Positions 7,076 through 10,599 of a DNA stretch of 10,599 bases are shown here, one piece after another (positions within the stretch are counted from its first letter, which is position 1; each line of letters starts with the position of its first letter). The notes below the pieces were generated by a model that saw nothing but the letters and a program-made list of their open reading frames with translations, did not search any database and was not told where the DNA came from. The DNA is from an uncultured Aquincola sp. (lineage in GTDB: Bacteria > Pseudomonadota > Gammaproteobacteria > Burkholderiales > Burkholderiaceae): assembly GCA_937883885.1 (NCBI GenBank), contig CAKZXL010000526.1, positions 1 through 10,599 of the forward strand. Direction: 5' to 3'. A program made the translations under genes and the position numbers.

Positions 7076-7746
7076 GCCGCCACCCGTTCGGTCAGCGGCA
7101 TCGGCAGGCTGCGGAACACGTCGCCGTATAGCCGGAAGAACACCTGCGCCGCATGCACGATGTCGGCCTGGTCCACCGGGTCGTCGATGGCGTCCATCAA
7201 CTGCTGGAAGTGGGCCACATGCTCCTGGTCCAGCGTGCCGTGCGAGCGCAGGTAGCTGAAGGCGCGGTCGGGCAGCCCGAGGTGCGTCTGGATCTGCTGC
7301 GCGGCCTGCAGCGCCAGGGCCACGCTGGTGCCTTCCAGCACATGCACCATGCCGAAGAAGCCCAGCGGGTTGCGCCGCATGATCTGGTCGTAGGCATAGG
7401 CCACCATCACTTCGGTGGCCGTGCCGGGGCGGCCATGGCGCACCGCTTCGGCATCGACGCCGCAGGCGCGCAGGTCGTCCAGGATCCACTCATCGTGGCC
7501 TTGTTCTTCTTCGATGTATTCGTCCAGCGCGCCGTCCAGCCATTCACGGCCGGCCGGGATGCGGGCGCGGAAGGCCTTCATCAGCGGCACCGTGTGGCGC
7601 ACGTGGTGGTAGGCCTCGGTCAAAAAGGCCACGTAGCTGGGCAATGACACCTCACCGCGCAGCAGGCAGCCCTGGATGATGGGCGCGGTCAGCATCGCGC
7701 CGCGGGCGGCCTGGGTGTCTCGCACAAGGCGTTGGTAAAAGCTCAT
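7072..7746 (-). CDS. Haem-oxygenase-like di-metal oxidase (HDO; TenA/PqqC-like fold)
   Basis: A 224-residue all-helical protein of the group annotated 'iron-containing redox enzyme' or TenA-like. Candidate metal ligands are E81 and H84 (EEEQGH), E138 (HVLEGTS), and H169, D173 and H176 in an H-x3-D-x2-H pattern. That makes three carboxylates and three histidines, as expected for the HDO di-iron oxidases (the CADD and UndA group). EAYHHVRH (44-51) lines the same core. Known HDOs cleave C-C bonds, desaturate or N-oxygenate small molecules, using O2. The ligand assignment is my alignment from memory. ATG 7746 lies 20 bases after the ligase stop with only a weak GGA ribosome site. The gene ends in an ATGA overlap with the SDR. 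Its likely substrate is the carboxylate or acyl product of the ligase. A non-redox TenA-like role is less likely given the ligand set. Confidence 0.85.
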   Translation of the reverse strand: MSFYQRLVRDTQAARGAMLTAPIIQGCLLRGEVSLPSYVAFLTEAYHHVRHTVPLMKAFRARIPAGREWLDGALDEYIEEEQGHDEWILDDLRACGVDAEAVRHGRPGTATEVMVAYAYDQIMRRNPLGFFGMVHVLEGTSVALALQAAQQIQTHLGLPDRAFSYLRSHGTLDQEHVAHFQQLMDAIDDPVDQADIVHAAQVFFRLYGDVFRSLPMPLTERVAA

Positions 7747-7766
7747 GGTCGGTATCCGTTTCTGGT

Positions 7767-9200
7767 TCAGGGCAGCACCGCCGCGCCTGCGGCCTGCAGG
7801 GCTTCGGCATGGGCCTGGTGGATGGCTGCGCGCTGCGGCCGGCCGTTGGCCGTGGCCAGGCCGCTGGCGGCATTGAAGGGGGCGGCGCCGCGCACCCAAT
7901 GGGCCACGCGGGCGTAGTCGGGCAGCGTGGCATTGGCGGCGTCCACCGCCCGCTGCAGCTGGGCATCGCCGGCACCGGGCATCGGCCACAGCACCGCGCT
8001 CAGCGCCGGCTGGCCATCGCCGAACACCGTGGCGGCCAACAGCGCGGGGTCGTTCAGCAGCGCGGTCTCCACCCACTCGGGCGACACGTTGCGGCCGAAG
8101 GCGGTGATCAGCAGGTTCTTGCGCCGGCCCTGCACCTGCAGGTAGCCGTCGTCGTCCAGGCGGCCCAGGTCGCCGGTGGGCCACCAATCGGCCGCAGCCG
8201 TGGCATCGCCCAGGTAGCCCAGCATCAAGCTGCCGCCGATCTCGATCTCGCCGCTGGCCGAGATGCGCAGGCGCGCATGCGGCAGCGCGCGGCCGGCGCT
8301 GTGCGGGCGGTCGGCGCCGGGCAGGTTCAGCGTCTGCACCGAGGCACCTTCCGACAGGCCATAGCCCTCGTACGCCGGAATGCCCAGCGCACGGGCCGCG
8401 GCCAGCAGCCGCTCGCCCACCGCCGCGCCGCCCACCGCCACCATGCGCAGCGAGGTGGGGGCGCGCTGGCCGGTGTGCGCCAGGAAGGCCACCCAGGCGG
8501 TCAGCATCTGCGGCAGCAGGATCAGGCTGTGCGGCGCATGGCGCTGCACCGCCTGGTGGAACTGCGCCGGATCGAAGCCCGACGAGCCGGCCAGGCCCAC
8601 CTGCTGCAGCGGCAGCACGCGGCATTCGGCGCCCGCGGCCAGGGGCGCCAGCAGGCCGGCGATGTTTTCCAGCAGCACCGCCAGCGGCAGCGCACACAGG
8701 TGGCGTTCGATGTTCAGCGGGGCCAGGGCCTGCACCAGGCCTTGCACCACCGCATCGATGCCGACGCCGCCCAGGCACACGCCCTTGGGCGTGCCGGTGG
8801 AACCCGAGGTGAAGGTGATCTTGGTGGTGCCTGCCGGCATCGCCACCGGCGCCAGGCCGGTGCGCACCAGGCTCAAGGGCTGGCCGGCCACGATGCAGGG
8901 CTGCTGCGGCGCGCCGTTGAAGCGCGCGGCCGCGGCCTGCGGCGGCATCAGCAGCGCATCCACGCCGGCGGCTTGCAAGGCATGGCCCACCTGCGCGGGC
9001 GTGAAGAAGAGCGGCAGCGGGATGTGCACCACACCGGCCTGGGCCGCGGCCAGGTCGGCCACCGCCCAGGCAGGGCCGTTGTCCATCAAGGTGGCCAGCA
9101 CGCGCACCGGGGCCGTCTGCAGCTGGTGGGCCAGGGCCTGCACTTCGGTGTCCAGCGCCTCGCGGGTCCAGGCCTGGCGGTCGTCGCTCAGTGCGATCAT
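7767..9200 (-). CDS. AMP-forming adenylating enzyme (acyl-AMP/acyl-CoA ligase family)
   Basis: A 477-residue ANL-superfamily enzyme that activates a carboxylic acid with ATP. Core motifs are A3 TFTSGSTGTPKGV (129-141), A5 YEGYGLSEGA (277-286), A7 TGDLGRLDDDGY (342-353) and A8 around GRRKNLLITAFGRNVSPEWVE (358-378). RKNLLI with GRNVSPEWVE is typical of long-chain acyl-CoA synthetase-like members. The protein is shorter than most acyl-CoA ligases (about 500-650). In the A10 region the usual catalytic Gly-Lys is Gly-Arg (ANGRPQR, R454), so the adenylation half-reaction may differ. ATG 9200 overlaps the upstream gene's TGA (ATGA). An in-frame extension upstream to 9650 is only antiparallel reading inside the neighbouring gene and was rejected. 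A fatty or aromatic acid is the likely substrate; the sequence does not say which. Confidence 0.92.
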   Translation of the reverse strand: MIALSDDRQAWTREALDTEVQALAHQLQTAPVRVLATLMDNGPAWAVADLAAAQAGVVHIPLPLFFTPAQVGHALQAAGVDALLMPPQAAAARFNGAPQQPCIVAGQPLSLVRTGLAPVAMPAGTTKITFTSGSTGTPKGVCLGGVGIDAVVQGLVQALAPLNIERHLCALPLAVLLENIAGLLAPLAAGAECRVLPLQQVGLAGSSGFDPAQFHQAVQRHAPHSLILLPQMLTAWVAFLAHTGQRAPTSLRMVAVGGAAVGERLLAAARALGIPAYEGYGLSEGASVQTLNLPGADRPHSAGRALPHARLRISASGEIEIGGSLMLGYLGDATAAADWWPTGDLGRLDDDGYLQVQGRRKNLLITAFGRNVSPEWVETALLNDPALLAATVFGDGQPALSAVLWPMPGAGDAQLQRAVDAANATLPDYARVAHWVRGAAPFNAASGLATANGRPQRAAIHQAHAEALQAAGAAVLP

Positions 9201-9838
9201 GCCTGCACCCCGGTGGCGGCCGAATAGCGCGTGATGTGCCGCATGGCCCGCGGCAGGTGGCCGGCCAGCACCACCGGGGCATGGTCGTAGTAGCTGCCCC
9301 AGTCGGCGGCCGCATCGCCCAGCACGGTGGGGTCGGCCGCGCTCAGCGTCAGCGGCGCGATGCCGATGCGCACGAACAGCTGCCGCAGCTCGGCGGTGAG
9401 CGTGCTCACCACCCATTCGCCGCCACGGGCCAGCAGGTGGTCGGCCAGCATCAGCACCAGCCGGCGGCCATCGCCGGCGCGGCCGGCGGCCAGGTGGCCC
9501 ACTTCCACGATGTGCTGGCGCTGCGGCAGCCCGGCATGGTGGGGTGCCAGCAGCTGCTCGGCGGCCGCAGGCAGGTAGCGTTCCAGGAACAGCGGGCCGG
9601 TGTGGCCGAAGCGATAGCCGGCCGCGGCGGTCAGGCGGTCGCCTTCCCACAGCCCCACCAGCATGGGCGCGAAGTGGTGCACCAGGGCGCCATAGCGTTG
9701 GTGGTAGACGGCCTGGATGAAGGCCTCGACCTGCGGGCGGCGGGGGTCGGCTGCGTCATGCACATGCAGCGTGGTGCTGGCCTGCGGCACAGGCCGGGGT
9801 TCCGTCAGGGGCGTGATGCTCGCCGTCGTCAATGCCAT
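9197..9838 (-). CDS. 'Thermostable hemolysin' family protein (T_hemolysin, GNAT-like)
   Basis: A 213-residue protein, first gene of the minus-strand operon. Family features are FIQAVYHQRYGA (40-51), PLFLERYLPAA (82-92), VEVGHLAA (111-118), a GRAGDGRRL loop (119-127), VVSTLTAELRQLFVRIGI (143-160) and DWGSYYDHAPVVLAGHLP (179-196). The family is named after a Vibrio hemolysin (delta-VPH), but the fold is related to GNAT acetyltransferases. The loop after VEVGHL sits where such enzymes bind the CoA pyrophosphate. With a ligase next to it, an acyl-transfer role is more plausible than pore formation; this is inference. No signal peptide is visible. The start is uncertain: ATG 9838 has AGGAG touching it, with no spacer, while in-frame GTG 9847 and TTG 9856 lack ribosome sites. 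Conserved sequence begins well after all three. Confidence 0.85.
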   Translation of the reverse strand: MALTTASITPLTEPRPVPQASTTLHVHDAADPRRPQVEAFIQAVYHQRYGALVHHFAPMLVGLWEGDRLTAAAGYRFGHTGPLFLERYLPAAAEQLLAPHHAGLPQRQHIVEVGHLAAGRAGDGRRLVLMLADHLLARGGEWVVSTLTAELRQLFVRIGIAPLTLSAADPTVLGDAAADWGSYYDHAPVVLAGHLPRAMRHITRYSAATGVQA

Positions 9839-9897
9839 CTCCTGCACCCACGACAAGGTGGGGCTGCGGGCATCGTGCGGTGGCGCGATGAAGGCAA

Positions 9898-9963
9898 GCT
9901 GAAGCGCATCCGGCGGGGCGGCCCGCCGTGATTTGCTGCACGCCGGCCTGCTTCAGCCGGCGT
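9898..9963. other. Tandem hairpins with a possible pseudoknot or alternative fold
   Basis: Two inverted repeats lie in the gap between the minus-strand operon and the small plus-strand gene. CGGCGGG/CCCGCCG (9911-9928) has a 7-base-pair stem and a 4-base loop. ACGCCGGC/GCCGGCGT (9940-9963) has an 8-base-pair stem and an 8-base loop. In addition GCTGAAGC (9898-9905) is complementary to GCTTCAGC (9950-9957), six bases of which lie in the second hairpin's loop. The fold could thus be a pseudoknot or one of two exclusive structures. No T-run follows on either strand, so simple intrinsic terminators are unlikely. On the minus strand this would be the operon's mRNA leader, 60-125 bases before the start. 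Confidence 0.35.
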
Positions 9964-10026
9964 TCATGTTGGGTGCGCAGCATCCGCCCCGTTCAACCCT
10001 TTGACCCTCCATCGAAGCAGCTTGCG

Positions 10027-10188
10027 ATGACGCCACTCAGCCCCTCCCTCGACGTCCCCCTGCGCCACGCCGCAGCCGCTCTCGGCACCTGGCTGCTGGC
10101 CATCGCCGCCGCGGCGCTGGTGCTGTCGGCCGACTGGATGCTTTACACGGCCTTGGAGAACAGCTTGCACCTGTGCTTTCCGCAGTAG
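10027..10188 (+). CDS. Small hypothetical single-span membrane protein (53 aa)
   Basis: I do not recognise this gene. From ATG 10027 it encodes a short polar start with basic residues (LRHAA, 12-16) and one strong hydrophobic helix (about 18-37, LGTWLLAIAAAALVLSADWM). A short tail ends with HLCFPQ and TAG at 10186-10188. Codon use is G/C-ending as in the neighbours, which favours a real gene. The ribosome site is weak (GAAG about 12 bases upstream). The positive side before the helix predicts an inward N-terminus and outward tail. It stands alone on the plus strand between the divergent operon and the convergent oxidoreductase remnant. An in-frame start further upstream (about 9928) would run through the hairpins and was not preferred. 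Confidence 0.5.
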   Translation: MTPLSPSLDVPLRHAAAALGTWLLAIAAAALVLSADWMLYTALENSLHLCFPQ

Positions 10189-10224
10189 AGCGCTTCGGCG
10201 GCCGGCGGCAGGCGCATGCCCGCT

Positions 10225-10599
10225 TCACGCATCGACGCGCACGATCAGCTTGCCGCGCGCATGACCGGTGGCTTGGCGTTCCAGCGCGGCACGTGTGTCG
10301 TCGAACCTGAAGAGGCTGTCGGTGACGACCTGCAGCCGACCGGCCTCGAACAGGTGAAACGCCGCAGGCAGATAGCGGGCGGCATCGGCAAAAACACGAA
10401 GCTGCCTGCGTGACCCTCAGGAGCCTGGATGCCGAAGTCCACCGTGGTCGCGATGCGCCCACCGGCGCCCAGCACGGCCCATGACTGCGCCAGCGTGTCA
10501 CCACCGAGGGTGTCGATCACCAGGTCGATGCCGCGCAGCTGGAAGACGTCCTGCGTGCGGTAGTCGATCACGTCGTCTGCGCCCAGGCTGCGCACCAGC
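10225..10599 (-). pseudogene. Zinc-type (MDR) NAD(P)H:quinone oxidoreductase, C-terminal part, frameshifted
   Basis: The 5' end lies beyond the window. From 10599 downward one frame reads LGADDVIDYRTQDVF, VIDTLGGDTLAQSW and GAGGRIATTVDFG. This is the cofactor-domain second half of medium-chain dehydrogenase/quinone-reductase-like proteins. At the T-run complementary to 10390-10394 (just after SFVF) homology leaves this frame. It resumes in another frame with ADAARYLPAAFHLFEAGRL, then DDTRAALERQATGHARGKL and the family ending IVRV, stopping at TGA 10227-10225. One base missing from the homopolymer (or two extra) restores a continuous C-terminus. The first frame would run on only as unrelated sequence to about 10245. 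It is either a genuine recent frameshift or a sequencing error; the otherwise intact tail favours a very recent event or an error. Confidence 0.8.

Noticed and set aside
5556..7255. Plus-strand open frames (5556-6590, 6242-7255) opposite the TPR and SDR genes
   Set aside because: No domain, low-complexity composition, and clear conserved motifs on the other strand.
7809..9227. 472-codon open frame on the plus strand opposite the adenylating enzyme
   Set aside because: Composition is His/Gln/Arg/Gly-biased and the opposite strand has all ANL motifs; it is a GC-driven shadow.
9898..10026. Sigma-70 promoters in the divergent intergenic region (for example TTGACC at 10001 on plus, TTGCCT on minus)
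   Set aside because: The -10 partners at proper spacing are poor or fall on the start codon, so no promoter can be assigned by eye.
10189..10224. Possible bidirectional terminator between the small gene and the oxidoreductase remnant
   Set aside because: GC-rich with short GCCGGC self-complementarity, but no convincing stem-loop and no T-run.
10037..10504. 155-codon minus-strand frame across the small membrane-protein gene and the oxidoreductase remnant
   Set aside because: Arg/Cys/Ser-rich with no homology; it covers two regions whose other frames read as normal protein.

Overview
The window comes from a very GC-rich genome. By eye it is about 70% G+C, with third codon positions almost always G or C. 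The gene families (a TcuB/Bug-receptor pair, a 2CSK_N-type sensor kinase, GTG starts) fit a betaproteobacterium of the order Burkholderiales. That assignment rests on gene content and composition only; there is no rRNA or other phylogenetic marker.

Left part (1-1180, + strand): the last 53 codons of a tricarballylate-utilisation membrane protein (TcuB) are followed 28 bases later by a periplasmic Bug/TctC-type solute-binding protein. Together they point to uptake and oxidation of tricarballylate or a similar tricarboxylate. A near-perfect palindrome (1188-1209) lies in the gap that follows.

Signalling block (1273-5593, + strand): an MHYT-GGDEF-EAL membrane protein with both the synthase and the phosphodiesterase motifs of cyclic-di-GMP turnover intact, then an OmpR-family response regulator and its sensor kinase, which overlap by 4 bases (GTGA). 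The pair is of the QseBC/TctDE type.

Convergent operon (9838 down to 5580, - strand): five tightly packed genes encode, in order of transcription, a 'thermostable hemolysin' family protein (GNAT-like), an AMP-forming adenylating enzyme, a haem-oxygenase-like di-metal oxidase (HDO), a short-chain dehydrogenase and an exported TPR protein. Three junctions are ATGA overlaps or a 2-base gap; the fourth is 20 bases. Carboxylate activation, oxidation, reduction and a likely acyl-transfer step look like a small biosynthetic pathway whose product is unknown. This is the most interesting part of the window. Its last gene overlaps the end of the sensor-kinase gene by 14 bases, tail to tail.

Right end (9839-10599): a 188-base intergenic region with two hairpins and a possible pseudoknot, a likely 53-residue single-span membrane protein (+ strand), and on the - strand the C-terminal part of a zinc-type (MDR) quinone oxidoreductase that carries a one-base frameshift at a homopolymer. 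No rRNA, tRNA, CRISPR array, insertion sequence or phage gene was seen. No stretch over 300 bases lacks a gene.
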